DNA of 64,000 nucleotides from assembly GCF_016735595.1 (NCBI RefSeq), contig NZ_JAERRB010000001.1, positions 992,001-1,056,000 of the forward strand. The letters are read 5' to 3'. The notes below the pieces were generated by a model, which had not been told where the DNA came from, made no database searches, and worked only from the letters and a program-made list of their open reading frames with translations. The translations under genes were made by a program, and so were the position numbers. The DNA comes from Chryseolinea lacunae (GTDB taxonomy: Bacteria; Bacteroidota; Bacteroidia; Cytophagales; Cyclobacteriaceae). Each line of letters begins with the position of its first letter. The stretch's first letter is position 1. Positions 1-8,646 of the stretch are shown piece after piece.

Positions 1-173
1 GACGTTTCCAGAAAGCCCGTAGCCACCTGATAGAGCAACGGAGGAAAAAAGTTGTAGTTGTTCTGATCTACTACGGTGACTTTGAACTCGGGATTGTTGT
101 AGAGCGACTGGGCAAGGTTGATGCCGGCAAAGCCTCCGCCGACGATCACGACATGTTTGCTATATTCTTTCAT
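1..173 (-). CDS. Type II NADH dehydrogenase-like flavoprotein, N-terminal fragment
   Basis: The gene runs off the left edge; only the first 57 residues are visible, starting at the ATG at 171-173. The fragment begins MKEYSKHVVIVGGGFAGIN, a Rossmann FAD-binding fingerprint (GGGFAG), and then has a FFPPLLYQVATG stretch that is characteristic of the Ndh family of single-subunit NADH:quinone oxidoreductases. Members oxidise NADH at the inner membrane without pumping protons. The family call is from motifs; quinone binding and the C-terminal membrane helix cannot be checked because the rest lies outside the window. Another pyridine nucleotide-disulfide oxidoreductase is possible but less likely given the NYNFFPPLLYQ motif. 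Confidence 0.85.
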   Translation of the reverse strand, partial: MKEYSKHVVIVGGGFAGINLAQSLYNNPEFKVTVVDQNNYNFFPPLLYQVATGFLET

Positions 174-770
174 ATCAATACAAAATATATACTATAAATC
201 CGGTGAACACGTCAACGGACGAAACAAAATTCTCCTCTAACAGAAGCACATCTCACATTGCTTAGGCGTCACGTTGACACCCGTCTTGATAACGTTTTGC
301 ATGGTGATAAGATTTAGAAAACAAGATAATTTACCCACTCTTTTCACGCACGAATGCCCCGTCAGAACAAAGGTTGCATTGCTATCGTTAGCAATGAACA
401 ATGGCTGAACACACCGAAGTTGAGCAAGGTCAAGTCACGCTATAGGCAGGAATTTTCTTCTGTAAAATGGCCAAATCCTGCTACCTTCCGTATATATCCA
501 TCGTGATGTTTTCCCATACGAAAACCTTTATGGCTTTCGTTTTGTTATCCACGCGAGAGGAAGATTACGCGTCCAGTTCCCTGAAGCCTTTTCGCCGCGA
601 GCGAACAATCTGGCCCCAAAAACACGCCTCCCCTTTCTCGACACCTCACTTGAGCTCCCTGGTCACAGCATAAAACCGGCGGTATCTTTCACAAAGAAGA
701 TGCCCGGGCCGAGGCAAAGTGTGTCTTTTGAGCTACCTTATGAAGCAGAATAAAAAAAGAAAAAAGATAG
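174..770. other. Intergenic region without a recognised gene
   Basis: These 597 bases separate the divergent ndh-like gene and rpoD. The part next to ndh (about 174-205) is very A/T rich and probably holds its promoter, although I found no exact TAnnTTTG box. An open frame of 68 codons at 467-673 has no recognisable motif and no supported start. No tRNA-like cloverleaf, riboswitch or strong terminator was seen. Confidence 0.5.
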
Positions 771-1634
771 ATGAGACAGTTAAAAATCAGTAAACAGATC
801 ACCAACCGTGAAAGCCAATCGCTCGACAAGTATTTGCAGGAGATTGGGAAAGTGGATCTGATCACCTCCGAAGACGAGGTGGAGTTAGCCAAGCGTATCC
901 GCCAGGGCGACCCGATAGCCCTCGAAAAGCTCACCAAAGCCAACCTTCGTTTTGTGGTGTCGGTGGCCAAACAATATCAGAACAACGGCATGACCCTCGG
1001 CGACCTCATCAATGAAGGCAATGTGGGCCTCATCAAGGCGGCAAAGCGTTTCGATGAAACCCGTGGTTTCAAGTTCATATCCTATGCGGTGTGGTGGATC
1101 CGTCAGTCCATTCTGCAGGCACTGGCCGAGCAGTCGCGCATTGTGCGTTTGCCCCTGAACCGTGTGGGATCGCTCAACAAGATTTCGAAAACCTTATCGG
1201 AGCTGGAACAGAAATTTCAACGCGATCCGTCGAACGAAGAAGTGGCCACGGCCCTGGAAGTGTCTACAAAAGACGTGACCGACGCCATGATGCTGTCGGG
1301 CCGCCACGTGTCGATTGATGCGCCGTTTGTGCAGGGCGAAGAAAACAGCCTGCTCGACGTGATGGTGGATGGCAGCGAAGAAACCCCGGACTCGGGGTTG
1401 CTGGCCGATTCGCTGCAACGCGAAGTCGCCCGCGCGCTGGCCACGCTCACCGAACGCGAGTCGCAGGTGATCTCCTTCTACTTCGGCCTCAACGGATCGA
1501 ATGCCATGACGCTGGAAGAGATCGGCGAGATGTTGCACCTCACCCGCGAACGCGTGCGACAGATCAAAGAAAAAGCCACCCGACGCCTGCGACATACATC
1601 ACGCAGCAAATCGCTGAAAGCCTATCTGGGATAA
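771..1634 (+). CDS. rpoD: Primary RNA polymerase sigma factor (sigma-70/RpoD family)
   Basis: This is the vegetative sigma factor that directs core RNA polymerase to housekeeping promoters. The 287-residue protein has region 1.2 (about residues 17-47, [16 protein letters not shown]), region 2 with the RpoD box [14 protein letters not shown] and the -10-binding [15 protein letters not shown] (about 53-115), region 3, and region 4 with the helix-turn-helix [18 protein letters not shown] near the end. It lacks region 1.1 and the long non-conserved insert of proteobacterial RpoD, which is normal for the Bacteroidota primary sigma and explains the short length. A hairpin terminator follows 57 nt after the stop, so it is probably monocistronic. 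The sequence leaves little doubt about function. Confidence 0.97.
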   Translation: MRQLKISKQITNRESQSLDKYLQEIGKVDLITSEDEVELAKRIRQGDPIALEKLTKANLRFVVSVAKQYQNNGMTLGDLINEGNVGLIKAAKRFDETRGFKFISYAVWWIRQSILQALAEQSRIVRLPLNRVGSLNKISKTLSELEQKFQRDPSNEEVATALEVSTKDVTDAMMLSGRHVSIDAPFVQGEENSLLDVMVDGSEETPDSGLLADSLQREVARALATLTERESQVISFYFGLNGSNAMTLEEIGEMLHLTRERVRQIKEKATRRLRHTSRSKSLKAYLG

Positions 1635-1691
1635 CATGCGAAATGTGCCTGGAATTCCGGAGGATTAAATAGTATTCTTACCATAACGCAT

Positions 1692-1714
1692 AGCCGGTTT
1701 CTATAGAACCGGCT
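1692..1714 (+). terminator. Rho-independent terminator after rpoD
   Basis: A perfect 8-bp inverted repeat (AGCCGGTT / AACCGGCT) with a 7-nt loop is followed by the T-rich TCTTGCTTTTTAT. It sits 57 nt after the rpoD stop and before the next gene's promoter box. Confidence 0.85.
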
Positions 1715-1728
1715 TCTTGCTTTTTATC

Positions 1729-1736
1729 TATCTTTG
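1729..1736 (+). promoter_or_regulatory. Bacteroidota -7 promoter box (TATCTTTG) upstream of pgeF
   Basis: TATCTTTG matches the Bacteroidota TAnnTTTG -7 consensus exactly and lies 33 nt before the pgeF ATG at 1770, just after the rpoD terminator. No convincing TTG -33 box was found at 17-23 nt spacing, so the call rests on the -7 box and position. Confidence 0.5.
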
Positions 1737-1769
1737 AAACCATCGGGCATTTCCGGTCGAAGAAAAATT

Positions 1770-2543
1770 ATGAAGCGTATTCAAATCAACAAGCTGCACC
1801 TTTGGCAATTCGACACACTTACAAAAGAAAACGGTATCCGTCATTTTGTTACCGACCGCAGCACGAACGAAAACGGCGCCGAGTTCACCCTGAGTTATTC
1901 CAGCACACCCGACAAAGACCTGGTGCGTCGCAACCGGCACTTGCTGGCCGATGCCATGGGCGTGGCCGATGATCGGTTGTATATGCCCTCACAAATACAC
2001 AAGACCAACATTGTTCGCGTTACGTCACAAACACCCAAGGAAACATTGCTAGACACCGACGCACTCATCTCCAACGAGCGCGGGGTCTGCATTGCCGTGA
2101 TGTCGGCCGACTGTGTGCCCATTGTGCTGTTCGACAGAACGAACAACGCAGTGGGTGCTGTCCATTCGGGATGGCGCGGAACCGTGGCGCACATTCTGGA
2201 AAAAACTTTGCATGCCATGCACGAAGCTTTTGGCACCACGGGAGCAGATCTGGTGGCGGGCATTGGTCCCTCGGTGAGCCAAGATGCCTATGAAGTTGGC
2301 GAAGAAGTGGTGACGTCGGTGCACGCGGCGTTTGGCCACGAAAGCGGCCTCATGATTCCACAGCCCGAAGCCAAAGCCAAGCTGGACCTGTGGCGCGCCA
2401 ACGAGCTGCAACTGCTGGCCTTTGGTGTGGCGCCTCACAACATCGAAATCTCGAACCTTTGTTCGGTGAAAAACAACGTTCACTTTTTCTCGGCCCGCAA
2501 AGGCGACGCCGGGCGTTTTGCCGCCGGCATCATGTTGGTTTAG
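1770..2543 (+). CDS. pgeF: Peptidoglycan editing factor PgeF (multicopper-oxidase-like laccase fold)
   Basis: PgeF-family proteins (formerly YfiH/DUF152) are cytosolic zinc enzymes linked to removal of wrongly incorporated amino acids from peptidoglycan precursors; some members act on purine nucleosides. The three conserved metal/catalytic residues are visible: His77 in QIHKTN, Cys115 in SADCVP and His132 in VHSGWRGT, followed by the GIGPSVSQDAYEVG and FFSARKGDAGRFA motifs. I chose the ATG at 1770 (257 residues) over an in-frame ATG at 1734, because 1770 gives the normal family length and the upstream ATG overlaps the promoter box. The protein is complete and ordinary for the family; which of the reported activities it has cannot be told from sequence. 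Confidence 0.93.
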   Translation: MKRIQINKLHLWQFDTLTKENGIRHFVTDRSTNENGAEFTLSYSSTPDKDLVRRNRHLLADAMGVADDRLYMPSQIHKTNIVRVTSQTPKETLLDTDALISNERGVCIAVMSADCVPIVLFDRTNNAVGAVHSGWRGTVAHILEKTLHAMHEAFGTTGADLVAGIGPSVSQDAYEVGEEVVTSVHAAFGHESGLMIPQPEAKAKLDLWRANELQLLAFGVAPHNIEISNLCSVKNNVHFFSARKGDAGRFAAGIMLV

Positions 2544-2591
2544 GATGTCCCATAAATGAATAGTTAACCGCAGCCTGTCACGATAAGGTCA

Positions 2592-3485
2592 ATGAATTTA
2601 CTCGCTACAGATCACACGCCTGTCTACTGCCTCGACTCGTTCAGCAAAAAAGCAAACGATGCGTTGTTCTATATCGAAGACCTGCAAACCCACCTGCGCG
2701 AACATGCTTTTGTGAGCGAGCCACACCGGCACGATTTCTACCTGCTGTTGTATGTGACCCACGGCGGCGGCGAACACGTTATCGATTTTGAGAAATACAC
2801 CGTGAGCCCCGGATCCTATTTTGTGATGACACCCGGGCAGGTTCACGCCTGGAACCTGGAGCCCGGCACCGACGGCTACATTCTTTTTTTTGTGCCCGAG
2901 TTCTATCGCATGGCGTGGTCTGAAAACAGTCTGCTGGAATTTCCTTTCTTTCACTCGCTGCATCCCCACCCCCACATACTTTTGTCGCGCGATGCCGACG
3001 CGATGCCACATACAGTGATAACAGAAATGCACCGCGAGTTTCACCGTACTTCACCGGTTGACCTGCGACTCCTTAGAAGCTATCTCGATGTGGTGTTGCT
3101 GAAACTCTCACAACACTACCGCACCGAAACAAACCAGGTCGCGTCGCAGGGACTAACGTTCAAGCTGCGGAAGCTTGAAGAGATGATCGACGCACACTAC
3201 ACCACCCTGAAACAACCCCGCGACTATGCCGAAAGCATGCACCTGTCGGCGTCCTATCTCAACAATCTTTGCAAGAAGGCATTGGGCAAAACCCTGAGCG
3301 ACCTCATACACGAGCGTGTCATTCTGGAAGCGAAGCGCTACTTCGCTTATTCCGACCTGACGGTGGCCGAGATTGCCGCTGCCCTGAAGTTTTCGGAAAG
3401 CTCGTATTTCATCCGGTTTTTCAAAAAAGAGACCGGCCTCACCCCCGAGCAATTCAAAGAAAGTCTGATTCGTGCTATAAAATAG
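2592..3485 (+). CDS. AraC-family transcriptional regulator with N-terminal cupin domain
   Basis: The 297-residue protein has an AraC-type ligand-binding cupin in the first half (PHRHDFYLLLYVTHGGGEH and PGSYFVMTPGQVHAW are typical cupin strands) and a double helix-turn-helix AraC DNA-binding domain over the last 100 residues, ending in the signature KFSESSYFIRFFKKETGLTP. Such proteins are usually local activators that respond to a small molecule. It starts 48 nt after pgeF and precedes the DUF983 gene by 64 nt, all on one strand, so they could share a transcript, but there is no functional link I can name. The effector is unknown. Confidence 0.92.
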   Translation: MNLLATDHTPVYCLDSFSKKANDALFYIEDLQTHLREHAFVSEPHRHDFYLLLYVTHGGGEHVIDFEKYTVSPGSYFVMTPGQVHAWNLEPGTDGYILFFVPEFYRMAWSENSLLEFPFFHSLHPHPHILLSRDADAMPHTVITEMHREFHRTSPVDLRLLRSYLDVVLLKLSQHYRTETNQVASQGLTFKLRKLEEMIDAHYTTLKQPRDYAESMHLSASYLNNLCKKALGKTLSDLIHERVILEAKRYFAYSDLTVAEIAAALKFSESSYFIRFFKKETGLTPEQFKESLIRAIK

Positions 3486-3549
3486 CTAAACTGTCTTGCG
3501 CAAAAGTGGCCCATGGCCGTTTCATTTGTAGAACCAAATCATCATCGCC

Positions 3550-3942
3550 ATGCGCTTCAAGGATTCCACACTGTTCAGCATGCTCGCCATCCGGTGTCCC
3601 CGGTGTCACGAGGGCAAAATGTTTCCTGCGGGAACGCTCTATCATCCAGCCAAATTCATGGTCATGAACAAAACGTGTGCTTGCTGCAGCCAGCCGTTCG
3701 AGCCAGAACCGGGCTATTATTTCGGGGCGATGTTTGTGAGCTACGCCATCAACACAGCGTTCTTTGTGGCGGTGTGGGTAGCCTTGTCTGTTCTCACCAA
3801 AGAAGTGACCACAGCACAAATGATTGCCGTGTTGTTGATTGTTGTTTTTGGATTATTGCCCATCACCTTCCGCCTCTCGCGCGTGTTATGGATCAACATT
3901 TTTGTTCATTATGACCTGACGGCCGGAAAGCAGAAATGCTAA
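3550..3942 (+). CDS. DUF983 family membrane protein with zinc-ribbon cysteines
   Basis: A 130-residue protein with two cysteine pairs near the N-terminus (CPRCHEGKMF and CACC, about residues 15-47), a glycine/tyrosine-rich PEPGYYFGAMFVSY motif, and two hydrophobic helices (about 60-80 and 90-108). This arrangement of a small zinc ribbon followed by two membrane segments defines DUF983, common in Bacteroidota and Alphaproteobacteria. The role is not established; some genomes place it near cytochrome oxidase genes, but not here. It is complete. Confidence 0.88.
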   Translation: MRFKDSTLFSMLAIRCPRCHEGKMFPAGTLYHPAKFMVMNKTCACCSQPFEPEPGYYFGAMFVSYAINTAFFVAVWVALSVLTKEVTTAQMIAVLLIVVFGLLPITFRLSRVLWINIFVHYDLTAGKQKC

Positions 3943-3977
3943 TGCCACGCTTCTTAGCACGTCGTTAAAAAACAAGA

Positions 3978-4020
3978 ACGCCCGAGCGCAATCCCCGTAT
4001 TGAGAAATTGCCTCGGGCGT
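3978..4020 (-). terminator. Rho-independent terminator for the minus-strand SDR gene
   Basis: An outer 9-bp stem (ACGCCCGAG / CTCGGGCGT) encloses a second 5-bp stem (GCAAT / ATTGC). On the minus strand the hairpin is followed by TTCTTGTTTTTT, which fits termination of the SDR gene ending at 4044. Because a run of T also precedes the hairpin on the minus strand, termination of the converging plus-strand gene is less clear. Confidence 0.85.
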
Positions 4021-4043
4021 AAAAAAAAATACTAGCCTAACTA

Positions 4044-4808
4044 TTACAAGAACATTCCGCCCGACGCTTCGATACGTTGCGCCGTGATCCAGCGGGCATC
4101 CTCCGAACATAGAAACGCAACCACAGTACCAATGTCGTCGGGCACACCGGTGCGACCGAGGGCCGTGTGGGCTTCAATGTATTGAATGGCCTGGGGTGCA
4201 TGTTCAAAGATGTGTTTTGTGAAATCGGTTTGAATAATGCCGGGGGCCACAACGTTGGCGTTGATGCCGCGGGGTCCCACTTCTTTTGCCAGGTAGCGTG
4301 TGAACACCTCGATAGCACCTTTCATAGACGCATAGGCCGCGAACCCCGGTGTGGAGAAACGCGCAAGGCCCGTGGAGATGTTAACAATGCCGCCCTTGTC
4401 GTTCAGAAAGGGCAATGCCTTTTGCGTGAGAAAATAAACCCCTTTGAAGTGCACATTCAGCAAGGCGTCGAACGCTTCTTCTGTGGTGTCGGCGATGGAC
4501 GCGTTTGACTCGATGCCCGCGTTGTTCACCAGGAAATCGAACCGCTCGTGCCCCGTCTTCTCTTTCAGGTGCGTTGACACAGCCCCGAAGAAGGCATCGA
4601 ACGAATGGATGTCGGCCGTATCCAATTGAAAGGCGACAGCGTTTCTGCCGAGGGCCTTGATGTCGCCCACCGCGTTGTCTGCTTCTGCTTTGTTGCTCTT
4701 GTAGGTGATGATGATGTCGTTGCCTTTTTCGGCCAGTCGCATCGCCATGTTCTTGCCCAGCCCGCGGCTGCCGCCGGTAACGAGCGCAATCTTCTGTCTT
4801 GATTCCAT
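4044..4808 (-). CDS. Short-chain dehydrogenase/reductase (classical SDR)
   Basis: A 254-residue classical SDR. The nucleotide-binding TGGSRGLG motif (residues 11-18), the NNAG motif (LVNNAGIES), the active-site Ser in VNISTG, and the YxxxK pair (YASMKGA) are all present, followed by GINANVVAPG, typical of the 3-oxoacyl-ACP reductase/FabG-like branch. It will catalyse an NAD(P)H-dependent oxidation or reduction, but the substrate cannot be read from sequence. The start is the ATG at 4806-4808. Upstream lies a 193-nt gap with one copy of the 15-bp repeat. Confidence 0.92.
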   Translation of the reverse strand: MESRQKIALVTGGSRGLGKNMAMRLAEKGNDIIITYKSNKAEADNAVGDIKALGRNAVAFQLDTADIHSFDAFFGAVSTHLKEKTGHERFDFLVNNAGIESNASIADTTEEAFDALLNVHFKGVYFLTQKALPFLNDKGGIVNISTGLARFSTPGFAAYASMKGAIEVFTRYLAKEVGPRGINANVVAPGIIQTDFTKHIFEHAPQAIQYIEAHTALGRTGVPDDIGTVVAFLCSEDARWITAQRIEASGGMFL

Positions 4809-4947
4809 GTGATCTGATCTTTAAATGATGACACAAAGATCGACGGCACCAGCCCGGGCAGAATGGTGACAGTTTCAGGAAAAATGGTGAGCATTTCAGT
4901 ATTTTGACAGAAGCCCATTGAACCCGCGCTCAAAACACGGACGTTAT

Positions 4948-4962
4948 TGCAGGCTTGGGATG
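4948..4962 (-). repeat. 15-bp intergenic repeat CATCCCAAGCCTGCA, copy 1
   Basis: Read on the minus strand this is CATCCCAAGCCTGCA, identical to the copies at 32665-32679 and 48810-48824. It lies about 140 nt upstream of the SDR start, pointing along the direction of SDR transcription. Flanks are not conserved between copies. Confidence 0.7.
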
Positions 4963-5001
4963 GTCAGAAAATCAGGATGGTGTGATAGTGTGAAGTCACA
5001 C

Positions 5002-6225
5002 TTATGCCATAGCATCTTCCATGAGGCGGTGTATGCGCATCAGGCCATCAAACTCCTTCCGGATGGTGACGGTTATCTGCTCGGCCGAAAGATCAGCATC
5101 GCCGGGGCCAAAGTTTTTTCCGACTCTGAACGTGAAATAGCGGCCGTCGTCGCCGCGGGTGAATTCCCACAAGGCGTCTTCGTTGGGAAATGTATCGACA
5201 TGGCGCACATCGCCGGCCACTTCAATCCAATGCCCGGCGCCAAGTGCGACAAGTTGTTTGAAGAAGTTGGCACGAAACAACGGGTCCTTCAGTTGATCGT
5301 GCAGGTAGCGCCTCACTTCCACGCCGGGCGTTAACGGCTCAGACACCAGCCATATTCCAAAATCGCGTTGGCGGAGCACAAGCTGCAATTGCAGGCGCTC
5401 CACGGAGCTTCCCGAGCCATAGCACAACCAAAGTGTACGCAGGCGTTGGTCGCTGTGTTGATGCGGGTCCAGACTGCTCACGGCCTGCGGCGCGTCGTCA
5501 TCCTGTATCTTCAGCGTGGCCACGTGTGCCTTTACGGACTCATGCAGTTGAAGCAACTTCGACAACACACTCTCGCGTTGCGCGCGCAACTCGGTGGTGT
5601 CGTGCAACGCGCTGGCACTGGACAGCACCATGAAATCATCCTTCTTAAAATACTGAAGCTTGAACCGGATGCCCTCCCATTGAAATCCATAGGTGGTCAG
5701 GTCCATGAATTGTTTTTTATCGCGACGGTTGGCAATCTCGCGTTGCTTCATCATCGGATAGACCCGTTCATATTCGTCGATGATCGCTTCCGTGAGGGGC
5801 TCGGCAAATTCGAAATAGCCCACAAACCACGACTTCAGGTTTTCGATTTCTTTGGCGTCGGTAATTTTATAAAACGCTTCCTCCTGGTCTTTCAACCCTT
5901 CGAGCGTGAACGCACCGGAGCCGATGAAGGCCACAGACTTGCGAAAGGGAAGGTCGAAGATGTAGACATTGGCGTGGAAAGTATTGCGCGAATAAATCCG
6001 CGCTTCGATGCGGTCCGAAAAATGTGCCCATGTTCTGCGCAGCACGGCCGGCGACGTCAGCACATCGAGGCCGGTCACCAACTCCACTTTGCACTTTACC
6101 GGCAAACGGCCGATCACAAAATCAAAGGCAGGCTCCGAAACGGCGGCTGTGCCAATGAAGGCGCGTTCGGCTTGAACCAGAATTTTTTCATTGATGAGCG
6201 GAGCAGCAAGTTTCTTAACCAACAT
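5002..6225 (-). CDS. Phospholipase D-fold protein with a degenerate HKD motif and an unidentified C-terminal domain
   Basis: The N-terminal third resembles the PLD-like domain of BfiI/NgoFVII-type nucleases: a strand and loop FHANVYIFD (about residues 83-91) followed by AFIGSGAFTLEG. These match the HxKx4D...GSxN pattern of the PLD superfamily, but the catalytic Lys is Asn here and only one such motif is seen, as in dimeric PLD nucleases. The remaining 270 residues, including a late WEFTRGDDGRYFTFRVG segment, match no family I recognise. I take the ATG at 6223-6225 (407 residues) as start; an in-frame ATG 27 nt earlier is possible. It is monocistronic. A DNA-related function is a guess from the fold; the loss of Lys argues against normal phosphodiesterase activity. 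Confidence 0.6.
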   Translation of the reverse strand: MLVKKLAAPLINEKILVQAERAFIGTAAVSEPAFDFVIGRLPVKCKVELVTGLDVLTSPAVLRRTWAHFSDRIEARIYSRNTFHANVYIFDLPFRKSVAFIGSGAFTLEGLKDQEEAFYKITDAKEIENLKSWFVGYFEFAEPLTEAIIDEYERVYPMMKQREIANRRDKKQFMDLTTYGFQWEGIRFKLQYFKKDDFMVLSSASALHDTTELRAQRESVLSKLLQLHESVKAHVATLKIQDDDAPQAVSSLDPHQHSDQRLRTLWLCYGSGSSVERLQLQLVLRQRDFGIWLVSEPLTPGVEVRRYLHDQLKDPLFRANFFKQLVALGAGHWIEVAGDVRHVDTFPNEDALWEFTRGDDGRYFTFRVGKNFGPGDADLSAEQITVTIRKEFDGLMRIHRLMEDAMA

Positions 6226-6462
6226 AGGCGTATACACAAAACTAAAAACCAAATGTACTACAGCAACCGTTGATTACGACAACCCGTGTAGACATAATTC
6301 CTCAAACGCGATCTCATAGCGCGCTCCAGCGCTACGTCCACAATTGCTCCGGGCACCTCACACCAACCTTGCACGGGTGCTGGCTTTGGCATGAAATTTT
6401 GACGTGCATCGAAACATGTCCGACGAAGACGCGACGGCAAGTCGTCCTTCACCCATCCGCTT

Positions 6463-7638
6463 ATGACTCCAAAAAAGAAACGAAACATTCGCATCATCAT
6501 CCTTGTCGTGGTGGTCCTGATTGTGGTCGCACGGGTAATCTTGCCTTATGTGGTGCTGACCTATCTCAATAAAACCTTGGCGGACATGAAAGGCTATCGC
6601 GGCCATGTGGAGGATGTTGACATTGCACTGGTTCGCGGCGCCTACACCATCGACAGCATTTATCTGAACAAGGTGGATACGGTTCACAACCGGGAAACCC
6701 CATTCTTTGCCGCGAAGGCAATCGACTTGTCTGTAGAGTGGAAAGCGCTCTTTCATGGTTCCATTGTGGGCGAGCTGATTTTTGAACGCCCCATGGTTCG
6801 CTTCACAAAAGACAAAGTGGAACCCAAACAAATCCGGAACGACTCCTCCGGCTTCAAACAACTGCTCGACGATTTCATGCCGCTCGAAGTGAACCGCGTG
6901 GAAGTGAACGACGCGCAGCTTCAATACAAAGACGAGTTCTCGAAACCGAAGGTGGACATCTCGCTCACGCATGCCTATGCGCTGGCCAAGAACCTCCGGA
7001 ACAGCTACGACTCCACAGCGTTGCTACCGGCTTCGCTTGCGCTTCATGCCGATCTCTATGAAGGCAAACTTTCGGTGAATGCCAGGTTGAATCCGCTGGC
7101 GGACGAACCCACATTTGACGTGAACGCCGAACTGAAAAACACCAACCTGGTGAAGCTGAATGAATTTTTTCAGGCCTACGCAAAAATTGACGTGAACAAG
7201 GGCCGGTTTGGACTATACATCGAAGTGGCAGCCAAGCAGGGAAAATTTACCGGCTATGTGAAACCGCTCATCCAGGACCTCGATGTGTTGGGAAAAGAAG
7301 ATCGGAAGGACAATGTTTTTCAGAAGCTCTGGGAAGGCGTGGTGGGCACCGTGGGCACCATTTTCAAAAATCAATCGAAAGACCAGATCGCCACAAAAGT
7401 CGAATTTAAAGGCAATCTCAAAAATCCCGACACCAACGTGTGGACGGCGATTTACAACGTGCTGGAGAATGCCTTCATCCAGGCCCTTCAACCCTCCATC
7501 GATCGTGAAATAAACATCGCGTCGGTCGACACAAAAAAGGAAGAAAAGAAAAATTTTCTTCAGAAAATATTCGGTAAGAAAGACGATAAGGACAAAAAAG
7601 AAGACGAGAAAAAAGAGAAGAACAAAAAGAAGAGCTGA
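6463..7638 (+). CDS. DUF748 (AsmA-like) inner-membrane-anchored protein
   Basis: The 391-residue protein starts with a basic stretch and one transmembrane helix (about residues 9-30), followed by a long soluble region with repeated beta-strand patterns (for example VEDVDIALVRGAYTIDSIYL and FDVNAELKNTNLVKLNEFF) typical of DUF748, a relative of the AsmA/TamB bridge-like proteins of the envelope. The last 40 residues are an extreme Lys/Glu/Asp-rich tail. Such proteins are thought to act in the periplasm in lipid transport or outer membrane homeostasis; this is family knowledge, not evidence from this gene. An SDR gene follows after 33 nt and may be cotranscribed. Confidence 0.8.
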   Translation: MTPKKKRNIRIIILVVVVLIVVARVILPYVVLTYLNKTLADMKGYRGHVEDVDIALVRGAYTIDSIYLNKVDTVHNRETPFFAAKAIDLSVEWKALFHGSIVGELIFERPMVRFTKDKVEPKQIRNDSSGFKQLLDDFMPLEVNRVEVNDAQLQYKDEFSKPKVDISLTHAYALAKNLRNSYDSTALLPASLALHADLYEGKLSVNARLNPLADEPTFDVNAELKNTNLVKLNEFFQAYAKIDVNKGRFGLYIEVAAKQGKFTGYVKPLIQDLDVLGKEDRKDNVFQKLWEGVVGTVGTIFKNQSKDQIATKVEFKGNLKNPDTNVWTAIYNVLENAFIQALQPSIDREINIASVDTKKEEKKNFLQKIFGKKDDKDKKEDEKKEKNKKKS

Positions 7639-7671
7639 CACTCCCAATCATCCTAATTCAACAGAACCTTT

Positions 7672-8532
7672 ATGCAAAAGCAAGGCAAACCCAAACCTCT
7701 CCGCAAGCCACAGGCTCAACCCAGACCTGGCCATCAGGCCAGCATGAAACCGGTGCCCGATTCGATGCCCCGAAAATTCAGACAAGGAAAATTGGCCGGC
7801 AAGGTAGCGCTCATCACCGGTGGCGACAGCGGCATTGGCCGCGCCGTAGCAATGCTCTTTGCACAGGAAGGGGCGCGCGTAGCCATTGCCTATCTGAACG
7901 AACATGCCGACGCACGCGAAACCAAACGTCAGGTGGAAGTCCACACAGAATGCCTGCTCATTGCCGGCGATTTGCGTAAGGAAACGCATTGCAAAAAAGT
8001 GGTCGCCGAAACTGTGAAACGATTCGACAAAATTGACATACTGGTTAACAATGCGGCATTGCATTATGAAAAACAGAAGCTCGAAGAAATTTCGTCCAAA
8101 CAATTGATCAACACGTTTTCATCAAACATCTTCCCCTACTTCTGGGTCACGCAAGCGGCGTTGCCCCACATGCGCAAAGGCAGCAGCATCGTGAACACAT
8201 CATCGGTCACGGCTTACCGCGGAAGCGACGCGCTCATTGATTATGCATCCACCAAAGGTGCCATCGTTTCGTTCACACGAAGCCTTTCATCAAACCTGGT
8301 GAAGCGTGGCATCCGGGTAAACGGTGTTGCACCTGGCCCCATCTGGACGCCACTGATTGCCTCGTCGTTCAAACCCAAAAAGATCGCGAAGTTTGGAAGC
8401 GATGTTCCCATGGAACGCGCCGGCCAACCGGCCGAAATCGCTCCCTCCTACCTCTTCCTCGCCTGCGAAGACTCGGCATACATGACCGGACAATTTCTTC
8501 ATCCCAATGGCGGCGAAATTGTGAATGGCTAA
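7672..8532 (+). CDS. SDR family oxidoreductase (YghA/general stress-type)
   Basis: A 286-residue SDR with an N-terminal extension of about 40 residues rich in Pro, Gln and Lys ahead of the Rossmann fold, as in the glucose/ribitol dehydrogenase-like (YghA, GsiB-neighbour) subgroup. Motifs: TGGDSGIG (NAD(P) binding), VNNAA, the catalytic Ser in NTSSVTAY, YASTKGA (YxxxK), and VAPGPIWTPL. Stress-related SDRs of this group reduce aldehydes or ketones with NADPH, but the substrate here is unknown. It lies 33 nt after the DUF748 gene on the same strand. Confidence 0.9.
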   Translation: MQKQGKPKPLRKPQAQPRPGHQASMKPVPDSMPRKFRQGKLAGKVALITGGDSGIGRAVAMLFAQEGARVAIAYLNEHADARETKRQVEVHTECLLIAGDLRKETHCKKVVAETVKRFDKIDILVNNAALHYEKQKLEEISSKQLINTFSSNIFPYFWVTQAALPHMRKGSSIVNTSSVTAYRGSDALIDYASTKGAIVSFTRSLSSNLVKRGIRVNGVAPGPIWTPLIASSFKPKKIAKFGSDVPMERAGQPAEIAPSYLFLACEDSAYMTGQFLHPNGGEIVNG

Positions 8533-8646
8533 TTGAATCAAAACCTTTTCGGATACCTTCGCGTATAATAACTGCAATTACGAATAATATAAACTATCTT
8601 TAGACGAACTGGATTTCCAACCCTCATCTATGGACCTGAAAGCGAT

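Noticed and set aside
467-673. 68-codon open frame upstream of rpoD
   Set aside because: No ribosome-binding or promoter context, no motif and no composition typical of a real protein; treated as intergenic.
6324-6341. Short inverted repeat TAGCGC/GCGCTA in the gap before the DUF748 gene
   Set aside because: Only 6 bp long with no T-run and no second copy; common by chance in this base composition.
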